A stretch of 64,000 nucleotides of DNA, taken from positions 744,001-808,000 of the forward strand of contig NZ_PTJS01000001.1 of the NCBI RefSeq assembly GCF_002941025.1, given 5' to 3'. This document shows positions 25,838 to 34,812 of the stretch, piece after piece (the first letter of the stretch is position 1; every line of letters starts with the position of its first letter). A program made the translations under genes and the position numbers. The notes beneath the pieces were generated by a model. It had not been told where the DNA came from and made no database searches. It saw only the letters and a program-made list of their open reading frames with translations. This stretch comes from Streptomyces sp. QL37. Lineage in GTDB: Bacteria > Actinomycetota > Actinomycetes > Streptomycetales > Streptomycetaceae.

Positions 25838-27318
25838 GGGCGCTCCAGCAGGCTGTCCACCGCGGTACGGAATCCGGTGAGGCGTTCCGACGCCTCCTCG
25901 GGGCCGATCCGTGGTTCGTACACGGCGGAGGGCCGCCACTCCGGGGTGGCGCTGCCCGGCGGCAGCCGCGGGTCGAGCCCGAGCCTGGCGACGACGCCGG
26001 CGCCGAGCGCGGTCACGTCGGGCAGCGCCGAGACCTCGACCGGCCGTTGCAGCAGGTCCGCCTGGGTCTGCATGAGCAGCGAGGAGCGGGTGAGGCCGCC
26101 GTCGACCCGCAGCTCGGTCAGCGGGGCCCCCAGGTCGGTGGCGACCGCGTCCGCCAGGGCGACGACCTGCGCGGCGATGCCCTCGCAGAGGGCGCGGACC
26201 AGGTGGCCCGCGGTGGTGTCGAGGCCGAGGCCGGTCACGGAGCCGCGGAGGTCGCTGCGCCACCAGGGCGCGGCGAGGCCGGCGAGCGCGGGGACGAAGG
26301 TGACGCCCCCGGTGCCGTCGACCGAGGCGCCCACCGGGTCGAGGTCCGCGGCTCCTGAGATCACCCCGAGGTCGGTGAGCCAGCGCACGGCGGATGCCGC
26401 CGTGTAGACCTGGCCGTCGAGGCAGTAGTCCGTCTGCCCGCGGAGGCGCCAGGCGACACAGCTGGCCAGGCCGGTGGAGCCGGTGCTGGGCCGGCGGCCG
26501 GTCTGGGCGAGGAGGAACGCCCCGGTGCCGTACGTGCATTTGGCCTGGCCGGGTTCGAGCGCGTTCTGTGCCAGCAGGGCGGCCTGCTGGTCGACGATGA
26601 GGCCGGTCAGGGGGACTTCCCCGCCGAACGCGGTGGTGGTGCCGACGGGCCCGGCGCAGTCGACGACCGTGGGCAGCCGCTCGTCGGACAGGCCGAAGAT
26701 CTTCAGGGCGTCGGGCGACCAGCCGACGTCGTTCAGGCCGAGCAGCTGGGTGCGTCCCGCGGTGGCCGCGTCGGTGACGAAGGCGCCGGTGAGCTGGTGG
26801 ACCAGCCAGGAGTCGCTGGTCGTGACGACCCCCTCCCGGGTCAGTTCGCGGCGGATCCACGCCATCTTGGGCGCGGCGAAGTACGGATCCAGCGGCAGCC
26901 CGGTGAGCCGTCTCAGCTCGTCGCCGTGTGCGGCGAGGGCGCCGCAGATCCCTTCCGCACGCCGGTCCTGCCAGACGACGGCGTCGGTGAGCGGCCGGCC
27001 GGTGGCGGGGTCCCAGGCCAGCACCGTCTCGCCCTGGTTGGCAAGGCCGACGGCCGCCACGGGTTCGGCGGCGTCCTCGATCGCCTGCCTGCCGGCGTCG
27101 AGGACCGACCCGATCAGCTGGGCGGGGTCGGCCTCCACGAGGCCCCCTGCGCCGTACCGGGGGCGTACGGGTGCGGAACCGGAACCGATCACGCCGCGCT
27201 CGGGACAGATCACCAGCGCCTTGGTTCCGGACGTCCCCTGGTCGATGGCGAGCACCGGTCCTGTCAATCCACGCTCCAGCCGTGCGGGCCGCCCGGACCC
27301 GGGCGGAATCGTGATCAT
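25834..27318 (-). CDS. glpK: Glycerol kinase / FGGY-family carbohydrate kinase
   Basis: A 494-residue FGGY kinase that phosphorylates glycerol with ATP in the cytoplasm. The phosphate-1 motif is LAIDQGTSGTKALVI, and the GlpK-like segments TYGTGAFLLAQTG, FVPALAGLAAPWW and LRVDGGLTRSSLLMQTQADL match glycerol kinase better than xylulokinase. ATG at 27318 follows AAGGA; an upstream in-frame start would add 54 residues without similarity. It heads the operon with two oxidoreductases. No glpF facilitator is in the window. Divergent from the gene at 27641. Confidence 0.85.
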   Translation of the reverse strand: MITIPPGSGRPARLERGLTGPVLAIDQGTSGTKALVICPERGVIGSGSAPVRPRYGAGGLVEADPAQLIGSVLDAGRQAIEDAAEPVAAVGLANQGETVLAWDPATGRPLTDAVVWQDRRAEGICGALAAHGDELRRLTGLPLDPYFAAPKMAWIRRELTREGVVTTSDSWLVHQLTGAFVTDAATAGRTQLLGLNDVGWSPDALKIFGLSDERLPTVVDCAGPVGTTTAFGGEVPLTGLIVDQQAALLAQNALEPGQAKCTYGTGAFLLAQTGRRPSTGSTGLASCVAWRLRGQTDYCLDGQVYTAASAVRWLTDLGVISGAADLDPVGASVDGTGGVTFVPALAGLAAPWWRSDLRGSVTGLGLDTTAGHLVRALCEGIAAQVVALADAVATDLGAPLTELRVDGGLTRSSLLMQTQADLLQRPVEVSALPDVTALGAGVVARLGLDPRLPPGSATPEWRPSAVYEPRIGPEEASERLTGFRTAVDSLLERP

Positions 27319-27640
27319 CTGGTCCTTGCGCCCACAGTCGTGCAGACCACGCCCTGCGTCAAGCCTGCCAGAACATCCCGTCCGGGGCCGCCGGGGGTGA
27401 TCAACGTCCGGTATATGCAGGCTACTTGAGTAAGATCCGCACAGTCGCCGGAAGGCGGGCACACGGCGTTCTACACTCACCGCCGTATGGACAACCGGAT
27501 GATGACCACCGGCAGTTCATGACCGAACCGCCCAACCCCCCACGTTCCTTGAGGATTCATGACGAGAAGAACCTGCGCCGTGCCGCTGTGCCCGGCTCTC
27601 CGCCCCTCCCCCACCGCGTGTTCAGGGGCGGGGCGCATAC
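27319..27640. other. Divergent intergenic region upstream of glpK
   Basis: These 322 nt separate glpK (leftward) from the 336-aa gene (rightward). The AT-richest patch, GGTATATGCAGGCTACTTGAG around 27410-27430, lies about 95 nt before glpK and is the likeliest promoter/operator zone. No clear operator palindrome or gene is seen. Confidence 0.4.
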
Positions 27641-28651
27641 ATGGCTACCGGTGACTTCCGGCCGGTGTACCACCCCGCGGGGCACGATCACCAGCTGCGT
27701 GTGGCGTTACAGGACCTGCGTACCGGCCGTTGGCTCGCCATGCGGAATCTGCTGGAGAGCACACCGGACTGGGCGCTGTGGACCCAGCGGACCCAGGTCC
27801 TCGCGGCCGTCGCGGCCGGCTCCGACACGGTGCACGCCTGGCGGACCGAGGAGCCCCGGAGTGTGGCGGCGGCGGTGATGCACGCCCGGGTGACGGTGGA
27901 ACGCGCCGTCCGCGCCCACCGGGAGAGGCGCCCGAGGGCCCAGGAGCTGTGGCAGGAGGCGTGGGAGGGGTGCCGCTCCGCCGCACACGCCTCGCCCGCG
28001 GACCCGGTGCCATGGGTGTGCCTCCTCGCCCTGTCCCAGCTCGACGAGGGACAGCGTCTGGAGGAGCACCGTCTGCTGCCGCCGGGCCCGATGCTGTTCC
28101 CGGGGCCGTGGGGTCTGCTGGCGGAGGCGGACAAACGCGATCCGTTCAATCGGGAGGCGTACCACCGGATGTTGCAGTTCGTCTACGCCCGGCAGACGGG
28201 CGGCACGCTCTCCGAGGCGGTCAACTTCGTCCAGTGGGCGGCCTCTTCCGCTCCGGCGGGCTCCGCGCTCCATGTGCTGCCGCTGTATGTCCGGGTGGAG
28301 CGCTACCGCCGCGAGCACGGCAACGAGCGGGCGCTCGACCTGCACTGGGTCACCGAGGACGGCGAGCGTGACGCCCGGCGCGCTCTGGGTGTCTGGTTCG
28401 CCGAGGCGGACCCGGCCGCCCGGTCCCTGCTCGACCTCAACCACCTGGCGCACGCCCTCTGGGGTTCCCTCCGGTTCGCCGACGCCGCCCCGGTGTTCCG
28501 GGCGATGGGTCCGTACTACACGTCCGTGCCCTGGGCCCACCGCACCCGTACCCCGCAGGATCCGGCCGGTGCCGAGGATGTCTTCCTCCGGGCCCGGAGC
28601 CGCTGTCTGGCCGCCGAGCCCGAGCCCGGGAGGGAGCCTCCGCACGGCTGA
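27641..28651 (+). CDS. Conserved-looking protein of unknown function (336 aa)
   Basis: A 336-residue soluble, almost entirely helical protein rich in Trp, Arg and Ala. Helix pairs such as VALQDLRTGRWLAMRNLLES and WVCLLALSQLDEGQRLEEHR, and the repeat-like spacing, suggest a TPR/HEAT-like fold. No signal peptide, membrane segment or catalytic motif is seen, and I do not recognise the family. ATG at 27641 has a weak GGGGCGGGGCG upstream. It is followed 60 nt later by an APC permease on the same strand, which may be co-transcribed. Confidence 0.75.
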   Translation: MATGDFRPVYHPAGHDHQLRVALQDLRTGRWLAMRNLLESTPDWALWTQRTQVLAAVAAGSDTVHAWRTEEPRSVAAAVMHARVTVERAVRAHRERRPRAQELWQEAWEGCRSAAHASPADPVPWVCLLALSQLDEGQRLEEHRLLPPGPMLFPGPWGLLAEADKRDPFNREAYHRMLQFVYARQTGGTLSEAVNFVQWAASSAPAGSALHVLPLYVRVERYRREHGNERALDLHWVTEDGERDARRALGVWFAEADPAARSLLDLNHLAHALWGSLRFADAAPVFRAMGPYYTSVPWAHRTRTPQDPAGAEDVFLRARSRCLAAEPEPGREPPHG

Positions 28652-28710
28652 CCGGCCCGTGCTCCACGGCTCCTTCCCCGTCCCCTTCCCCCCACCTGGA
28701 GGTCGTCTCC

Positions 28711-30240
28711 ATGTCCATATCCGCCTCGACCCCGTCGAGCACGGAGCCCACGCCGCACAAGGACGAAGAGCAGCGGCTGCGCGAGCTCGGCTATCAGCCG
28801 GTGCTGGCACGTCGCATGGGCGGCTTCGGCAACTTCGCGATCAGCTTCTCCGTCATCTCGATCCTCTCCGGCTGCATGACGCTGTACGGATTCGGCATGT
28901 CGACCGGCGGCCCGTCCGTGATGCTGTGGGGCTGGGCCGGCGTCGGTCTGTTCGTCCTCTGTGTCGGCATGGCGCTGGCCGAGGTCACGAGCGCGTACCC
29001 GACGTCCGGGGCCCTCTACTACATGGCCGACCGGCTCGGTGGCCGCAAGTGGGGCTGGTACACCGGGTGGCTGAACCTGCTCGGTCTGCTGGGCGCGATC
29101 GCCGGCATCGACTACGGGGCGGCGCTGTTCACGGGCGCCCTGCTCAATCTGCAGTGGGGGTTCGATCCCACCCCCGGCTCCACGATGGTGATCTTCCTCT
29201 GCATCCTGCTGCTGCACGCCGTCCTGAACCTCTTCGGGGTGCGCCTGGTCAGTGTGCTCAACTCGATCAGCGTGTGGTGGCACCTGGCCGGTGTCGCCGT
29301 GATCGTGACGGTGCTGGCGATCGTGCCGGCGAACCACCAGTCGCCGTCGTTCGTCTTCACCGAGTTCGTCAACGACACGGGCTGGGAGAACCCGATCTAC
29401 GTGGCGGCGATCGGTCTCCTCCTGGCGCAGTACACCTTCTGCGGCTACGACGCCTCCGCCCACCTGTCCGAGGAGACCTCGAACGCCTCGGTGACGGCGG
29501 CGAAAGGCATCGTCCGCGCCATCTGGGTCTCCTGGATCGCGGGTTTCGTCCTGCTGGCCGGACTGACCTTCGCCATCCAGGACTACGCCGGCACCCAGAA
29601 CAGTGCCACCGGGGTCCCGCCCGCCCAGATCCTGATCGACGCGCTGGGCACGTCGGGTGCCACCGCCATGCTGCTGATCGTCATCGCGGCCCAGCTGTTC
29701 TGCGGCAACGCCGAGGTCGCGGCCGCGAGCCGGATGGTCTTCGCCTTCAGCCGGGACAACGCGCTGCCGGGCTCGGCGCTGTGGCGCAAGGTGAGCGCCC
29801 GTACGCAGACCCCGGTGCCCGCCGTGTGGCTCTCGGTCGGTGTCGCGGCGCTGCTGGCGGTGCCGTCGCTGTACTCCGCGACCGCGTACGGCGCGGTCAC
29901 GGCGATCAACGTCATCGGGATCACGCCCGCGTACGCCATCCCGATCTATCTGAAGCTGCGCGCCGGGGACCGCTTCCAGCGCGGCCCCTGGCACCTCGGC
30001 CGCTGGTCGAAGCCGATCGGCTGGATCGCCGTGGTGTGGGTCGCCGTGGTGACCGTGCTGTTCCTGCTGCCGCAGTCCTCGCCGGTGACGATCGACTCGA
30101 TGAACTACGCGTCGATCGCCCTGGTCGCCGTGCTGGTCCTGGCCACGGTGTGGTGGTTCGTCGCGCGCCGTTCGTACAGCACTCCGGCCGCCTACGGGAA
30201 CGCCCGTGAGCAGGCGGAGATCGCCGAGGGCATCGTCTGA
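28711..30240 (+). CDS. APC superfamily amino-acid/amine permease
   Basis: A 509-residue transporter with 12 predicted membrane helices. The start of helix 1 reads GFGNFAISFSVISILSG, the fungal-GABA-permease-like subgroup of the APC superfamily, and the consensus AEVTSAYPTSGALYYMADRL is present after helix 2. It probably imports an amino acid, GABA, choline-like amine or purine-related compound by proton symport; the substrate cannot be specified. ATG at 28711 follows GGAGG. Flanking genes give no strong hint, though a glycerol-phosphate operon lies upstream on the other strand. Confidence 0.93.
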   Translation: MSISASTPSSTEPTPHKDEEQRLRELGYQPVLARRMGGFGNFAISFSVISILSGCMTLYGFGMSTGGPSVMLWGWAGVGLFVLCVGMALAEVTSAYPTSGALYYMADRLGGRKWGWYTGWLNLLGLLGAIAGIDYGAALFTGALLNLQWGFDPTPGSTMVIFLCILLLHAVLNLFGVRLVSVLNSISVWWHLAGVAVIVTVLAIVPANHQSPSFVFTEFVNDTGWENPIYVAAIGLLLAQYTFCGYDASAHLSEETSNASVTAAKGIVRAIWVSWIAGFVLLAGLTFAIQDYAGTQNSATGVPPAQILIDALGTSGATAMLLIVIAAQLFCGNAEVAAASRMVFAFSRDNALPGSALWRKVSARTQTPVPAVWLSVGVAALLAVPSLYSATAYGAVTAINVIGITPAYAIPIYLKLRAGDRFQRGPWHLGRWSKPIGWIAVVWVAVVTVLFLLPQSSPVTIDSMNYASIALVAVLVLATVWWFVARRSYSTPAAYGNAREQAEIAEGIV

Positions 30241-30262
30241 CGTGCGCTCCCCCGGGCGGTCT

Positions 30263-31027
30263 TCAGCGCAGCAGCAGCTGGAGGCCGCCCAGGACGGTGG
30301 CTCCGATGACGATCCGGTCGAAGAGCTTCTGGTTGATCCGCCCGACGCAGGCGCGGCCGAGGTAGGCGCCCGGGATCACGAACAGCACCAGCGCCGCGTC
30401 CAGCATCAGGGACTGTGCGTCGATGAGGCCGAGACCCACGCTGAAGGGCACCTTGGACGTGTTGACGATCAGGAAGAACCACGCCGACGTTCCCAGGAAG
30501 CCGAGCTTCCGGAATCCCGCGGAGAGCAGATAGAGCGACATCACGGGGCCGCCCGCGTTGGCGACCATGGTGGTGAAGCCGCCCAGCACGCCGTAGGTCC
30601 GGGCCTTGAGGCGCCCGCCGCGCGTGGGTTCGCCGGTGTCCTCCTCCGCGGACGGCTGGGGCCGGGCCCGCCGGCGCCAGAGGGTGACGCCCGCCATGAA
30701 GAGCAGGATCGCACCGATCGAGCGGGCCACGGCCTCGTCGTCGGCCCACAGCATGAAGACCGTGCCCGCCACCACGCCCGCGGCGACGGCGGGGAAGAGC
30801 CGTAGCAGCGTGGGCCAGTGGGCGTGCCGGCGGTAGACCAGCACGGCGAGGATGTCGCCGGCGATCAGGATCGGGAGCAGGACTCCGGTCGATTCGCGGG
30901 CCGGCAGTACGGCCGCGAAGACCGCGAGGCTGATCGTGTTGGCGCCGCTGACGGCCGTCTTGGAGAAGCCGACGAGCAGGGATGCCGCCGCGAGCGCGGC
31001 CAGTGGCCACAGTGTGATGGTGTCCAT
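30263..31027 (-). CDS. Sulfite exporter TauE/SafE family protein (TSUP)
   Basis: A 254-residue membrane protein of the TSUP family with 7-8 hydrophobic helices and two homologous halves, beginning LLVGFSKTAVSGANTIS and LGGFTTMVANAGGPVMSLYLL. Family members move sulfite, sulfoacetate or other organosulfur anions. ATG at 31027 diverges from the sugar regulator across 143 nt. It converges with the permease, its stop lying 23 nt from that gene's stop. Confidence 0.92.
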   Translation of the reverse strand: MDTITLWPLAALAAASLLVGFSKTAVSGANTISLAVFAAVLPARESTGVLLPILIAGDILAVLVYRRHAHWPTLLRLFPAVAAGVVAGTVFMLWADDEAVARSIGAILLFMAGVTLWRRRARPQPSAEEDTGEPTRGGRLKARTYGVLGGFTTMVANAGGPVMSLYLLSAGFRKLGFLGTSAWFFLIVNTSKVPFSVGLGLIDAQSLMLDAALVLFVIPGAYLGRACVGRINQKLFDRIVIGATVLGGLQLLLR

Positions 31028-31129
31028 TGCGGATCAGATGGTAGACACATCTTCCCCTCGGCGGATCATCGTTCCATCCTCTGAGCGTCTGGAGCGGCGG
31101 TCCATCGCTATGCTGCGATCACTCGAAAC

Positions 31130-31139
31130 GTTCAAACGA
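31130..31139. promoter_or_regulatory. Operator-like word GTTCAAACGA (copy 1)
   Basis: The 10-mer GTTCAAACGA lies 31 nt before the regulator start. Its exact reverse complement TCGTTTGAAC is at 32293-32302, upstream of the transport operon. A shared rare AT-rich word at both promoters of one locus suggests the binding site of the DeoR/LacI-type regulator. Confidence 0.6.
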
Positions 31140-31170
31140 ACATTTCACAGCAGTGGGCAAGGGGGCCAGC

Positions 31171-32292
31171 ATGCGGGAGCCGGTTGAGACGAGGCGCAAG
31201 CGCATTCTCGCGGTGGTGCACGCACGCGGTGCCGTCAAGGTGAGTTCGCTCGCCGACGAGCTGGACGTCTCGGCGGTGACACTGCGGCGGGACGTGGAGG
31301 AACTGGCGAGGACGGGGATGCTGCGGCGCGGGCACGGGGTGGTCCGGCCGATGGGGGACGACGGCCCGGCGAAGGCCGTTCCGGCCGCCCGCGGGGGAGG
31401 ATCGGCCGGTGACGGGGCCGCGATCGCCCTGGTCGTGCCTGAGCGGCATTCGTATCTCTACGAGACCCTGCACGGCGCCAGGACCGCCCTGGAGGAGGCC
31501 GGGTCACGGATCACCCTGCACATCGCCCCGCAGGCGGCGGGGGCGGAACGGCCACAGGTGGAGCGGGCGCTGGCGGGCGGGGCTCGCGGCCTGCTGATCG
31601 CCCCCCGGTGGCGGAGTGCCGCCGGCGAGGAGGCGGACCACGGCTGGCTCGCCGAACTGGAGGTGCCGACGGTCCTGATGGAGCGGCGGCCCCGGCCCGG
31701 AAGCCGGCTGCACGCCCTGGACTCGGTGTGTTCCGACCACTGGTACGGCATCCACCTGGCGGTGGACCACCTGATATCGCTCGGCCACCGACGGCTCGTA
31801 CTCGCCGCCAGGAACGACAGTCCGACGGCGCGCTCCATACGTTCCGCGTTCACCGACATCGCCGCCTCCAGGCCCGAGGTGGAGGACTGGTCCGTGGTGC
31901 TCAGCTCCCCGAACGCGGGCCCCGGGGAACCCGGCACGCGGGAAGCGGTCCCCGATCTCACGGCGCTGCTGAGGGAGCGCGGCGTGACCGGCGCCGTCCT
32001 GCACGGCGACGAGGACGCCCTGATGCTGGTCCAGCGGCTGGCGGAGAACGGGATCCGGGTACCGCGGGACTGCTCCGTGGTGGCGTACGACGATGTCGTC
32101 GCGGCACTGGGCAGCACTGCCCTGACCGCGATCGCCCCGCCGAGGGCCGAGATCGGACGGGCGGCGGCCGAGCTGCTCATGCACCGGCTGGCGCACCCTT
32201 CCGGCACCAACGGTCCGGTGCGCAGGGTGGAGCTCCTCCCCCGCCTCGAAGTGCGCGGATCGACTCGGGAGTTGCCCCACCAGGACAACTGA
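31171..32292 (+). CDS. Transcriptional regulator: DeoR-type HTH fused to LacI-type sugar-binding domain
   Basis: A 373-residue chimeric regulator. Residues 1-60 form a DeoR winged helix (KRILAVVHARGAVKVSSLAD, then LDVSAVTLRRDVEELARTG). From about residue 90 the protein follows the periplasmic-binding-protein-like fold of LacI/GalR regulators (IALVVPERHSYLYETLHGA, VDHLISLGHRRLVLAARND, SVVAYDDVVAALGS). It should bind a sugar and release its operator. ATG at 31171 follows AAGGGGG. It is immediately upstream of the solute-binding protein and permease genes, which it most likely controls through the shared TCGTTTGAAC sites. Confidence 0.9.
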   Translation: MREPVETRRKRILAVVHARGAVKVSSLADELDVSAVTLRRDVEELARTGMLRRGHGVVRPMGDDGPAKAVPAARGGGSAGDGAAIALVVPERHSYLYETLHGARTALEEAGSRITLHIAPQAAGAERPQVERALAGGARGLLIAPRWRSAAGEEADHGWLAELEVPTVLMERRPRPGSRLHALDSVCSDHWYGIHLAVDHLISLGHRRLVLAARNDSPTARSIRSAFTDIAASRPEVEDWSVVLSSPNAGPGEPGTREAVPDLTALLRERGVTGAVLHGDEDALMLVQRLAENGIRVPRDCSVVAYDDVVAALGSTALTAIAPPRAEIGRAAAELLMHRLAHPSGTNGPVRRVELLPRLEVRGSTRELPHQDN

Positions 32293-32302
32293 TCGTTTGA
32301 AC
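32293..32302. promoter_or_regulatory. Operator-like word TCGTTTGAAC (copy 2)
   Basis: Reverse complement of 31130-31139, immediately after the regulator stop and 93 nt before the lipoprotein gene. The following 50 nt are AT-rich for this genome (TTCTTTTGATCGATCTATTG) and are the probable promoter of the transport operon. Confidence 0.6.
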
Positions 32303-32394
32303 ACTTCAATCTTCTTTTGATCGATCTATTGACCGCTATCGATCAGCCGAACAGTATTCCCCGTGTCTCGAATCAGGAGCCGCGGGAGGCGCAC

Positions 32395-33762
32395 ATGCCT
32401 GGTCGACAGAGCCGTCGATCCGTGCTCGCCACGATCGCCGCACTGCCTCTGACGGGCGCGCTCAGCGCCTGCGGAGGTGGTGACGGAGACACACGATCGG
32501 GCGGTACGAGCAGTACCGGCAGGAACGTAAGCAGCAGGACCGGCAGGAAGACGCGGATCACCTTCTGGTCCGCCCTGCGGGGCAGTCAGGAGGTCGTGGA
32601 CGCGTTCAACCGCGGACACGACACCATCGAGGTCGATTACCAACAGGTCCCGTCCGGGACCCAGGGCGGTTACGCGAAACTCAGCAGCGCCGCACGGGCC
32701 GGCAACGCCCCGGACATCGCCACCCTCGAATACCCGCAGGTCCCGGGCTTCGCCATCGACGGGGTCTGCCGCGACATCACGGACCTGGTCGGCGAAGGGC
32801 TGCGGGCGAAGCTGCTGCCGCAGGCCCTGGGGCTGACCACCTTCGAGAAGCGGGTGTTCAGCGTCCCGCTCGACATAGAACCGATGGTGCTGCACTACCG
32901 CACGGACCTCTTCGAGCGGTACGGGCTGACCGTCCCGCGTACCTGGGAGGACTTCGAGGACGCGGCCAGGACCGTGCGGGGCAGGAGCGGTGACCGCCGG
33001 ATGGCACTGTTCCCGACGGACGGTGACACCCACCTCGCCGCGTTCGCGTGGCAGGCCGGCGCCCAGTGGTTCGACACGGCGGGCGGCGCCTGGAACGTCT
33101 CGCTCGCCGACGCGCCCACCCGACGGGTGTCCGCCTTCTGGCAGCGGCTGACCGACCAGGACCTGGTCTTCATGAACGCGGTGGAGAGCCGTCAGAGCGA
33201 TGTCCAGATCGGCAACGGCCTGGTGCTCAGCAGGCTCAGCGGCGCGTGGGACGCCGGTGCCCAGATGAAGGCCCGCCCGAAGCAGACGGGGAAGTGGGCA
33301 CTCGCGCCGATCCCCCAGTGGGATCCGGCCGACCCCGGTGTCGGGACGCATGGCGGCTCGACCTTCGCGATCACGAAGGACAGCGCGCACCCGGAGGCCG
33401 CGATGGAGTTCATCGAGTGGCAGGTCTCGCATCCGGACGCTCTGCGGGCCCGGCTCTCCAGCGGTGCGAGCAGCCAGTACCCCGCCGCGCCGGGCCTCGT
33501 CGACGTGGGCCGCAAGGCCTTCGACCGGGCTTACTACGGCGGGCAGGACATCTACACCCTCTTCGAGCAGGAGGCGCAGAAGATCCGCCCGGGCTGGGTC
33601 TGGGGCCCCCGCATGACGGCCACCGGCAGGCTCATGAAGGACGGGCTGGCGCGGGCGAGCGGAGGCCAGGGTTCCATCCTCGGAGCGGTCCGGGCGGCGG
33701 AGGAGGGCACCATGCCGGACCTCAAGGCGCTCGGTCTCACCACCACCCGGCGCTCCACCTGA
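32395..33762 (+). CDS. ABC transporter sugar-binding lipoprotein
   Basis: A 455-residue extracellular solute-binding protein of the carbohydrate uptake (CUT1) type. The signal peptide RRSVLATIAALPLTGALSAC ends in a lipobox (LSAC), so it is anchored at the cell surface. The body has the usual two-lobe pattern (TRITFWSALRG-like start, KLSSAARAGNAPDIATLEYP, WALAPIPQWDP near the hinge). ATG at 32395 has GGGAGG before it. It is followed by two permease genes in one operon. The ligand is probably an oligosaccharide linked to the DUF2264 enzyme downstream; no ATPase gene is present. Confidence 0.92.
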   Translation: MPGRQSRRSVLATIAALPLTGALSACGGGDGDTRSGGTSSTGRNVSSRTGRKTRITFWSALRGSQEVVDAFNRGHDTIEVDYQQVPSGTQGGYAKLSSAARAGNAPDIATLEYPQVPGFAIDGVCRDITDLVGEGLRAKLLPQALGLTTFEKRVFSVPLDIEPMVLHYRTDLFERYGLTVPRTWEDFEDAARTVRGRSGDRRMALFPTDGDTHLAAFAWQAGAQWFDTAGGAWNVSLADAPTRRVSAFWQRLTDQDLVFMNAVESRQSDVQIGNGLVLSRLSGAWDAGAQMKARPKQTGKWALAPIPQWDPADPGVGTHGGSTFAITKDSAHPEAAMEFIEWQVSHPDALRARLSSGASSQYPAAPGLVDVGRKAFDRAYYGGQDIYTLFEQEAQKIRPGWVWGPRMTATGRLMKDGLARASGGQGSILGAVRAAEEGTMPDLKALGLTTTRRST

Positions 33763-33810
33763 CAGGCGATCCGCATCCCGTTCCCCAGCAGCAGAGAGGC
33801 AGGTGACAGC

Positions 33811-34812
33811 ATGACCAGCGCCACCCCTGTGTCCGTACCGGCGGACGCCCCCGCCCGGCCGTCGCCGAAGCGTCCGGCCGCCGCCGCGCCGGCGCCCACC
33901 GCCCGCAGGTCCGCCCGGCGTCGTGAACTCGGCGCCTGCGGCGTCCTGATGACGCCGTTCTTCGTCCTTCTGGTGACCGTCTTCCTGATCCCGGTCGCCA
34001 CCGCCGTCTATCTGAGCTTCTTCAGCGACGACCAGCCCGGGCTCGGCTTCGGCCCCGAGCACACGGTCTTCGCCGGGCTCCGCAACTACACCGCCGTGCT
34101 GGCGGACCCCACGTTCCTCAGCGGTCTCGGCATCGTCGCCCTGTACTGCCTGGTCTACATCCCGCTGATGGTGATCGGCGCCCTCGTGCTGGCACTGCTG
34201 CTGGACTCCGGGGTGGTCCGCCTGCGGGGCACCGTCCAGCTCGCCCTGTTCCTCCCGCACGCGGTGCCGGGGATCATCGCGGCTCTGATCTGGCTGTATC
34301 TGTACACCCCCGGCATCAGTCCGGTCATCGACCTGCTCGGCAGCGCCGACATCACGGTCGACTTCCTCGGGGTGCACATGGTGCTCCCGTCCATCGTGAA
34401 CATCGCGCTGTGGAGCAACCTCGGCTACAACATGGTCGTGTTCTACGCCGCCCTGCAGGCGGTCCCCCGCGAGGTCATCGAGGCGTCGGTCGTCGACGGC
34501 GCGGGGCCGGTCCGCACGGCCCTCCAGGTCAAGGCCCCACTGGTGCGGTCGTCGATCGTCATGGTCGCGATGTTCACGCTCATCTTCGCGCTCCAGCTCT
34601 TCACGGAGCCGATGCTGCTCAGCCAGTCGACCCCGATGATCAACTCGCGCTTCTCACCCAGCATGTACATCTACGACGCGGCCTTCACCCGCAACAACTA
34701 CGGTCTCGCGGCAGCCGCCTCGGTCATCCTGCTCCTCTGCACGATCGCCCTCTCCTACGGCGTCACCCGCTGGACCAACCGCGCCAACGCCGCCGAGGAG
34801 GGCTCACGATGA
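33811..34812 (+). CDS. Sugar ABC transporter permease, MalF/UgpA type
   Basis: A 333-residue inner-membrane permease with six helices after a Pro/Ala-rich cytoplasmic N-terminus. The EAA coupling loop is REVIEASVVDGAGPVRTALQ. It forms the channel with the next gene product, and its stop overlaps that start (ATGA). No ATP-binding subunit is encoded nearby; in Streptomyces such importers are commonly energised by the shared ATPase MsiK, which is inferred here. Confidence 0.94.
   Translation: MTSATPVSVPADAPARPSPKRPAAAAPAPTARRSARRRELGACGVLMTPFFVLLVTVFLIPVATAVYLSFFSDDQPGLGFGPEHTVFAGLRNYTAVLADPTFLSGLGIVALYCLVYIPLMVIGALVLALLLDSGVVRLRGTVQLALFLPHAVPGIIAALIWLYLYTPGISPVIDLLGSADITVDFLGVHMVLPSIVNIALWSNLGYNMVVFYAALQAVPREVIEASVVDGAGPVRTALQVKAPLVRSSIVMVAMFTLIFALQLFTEPMLLSQSTPMINSRFSPSMYIYDAAFTRNNYGLAAAASVILLLCTIALSYGVTRWTNRANAAEEGSR

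Noticed and set aside
30263..31027. TauE-like exporter as part of the sugar operon
   Set aside because: It is divergent from the regulator, and its family moves sulfur anions; shared control through the intergenic operator is possible but not supported.
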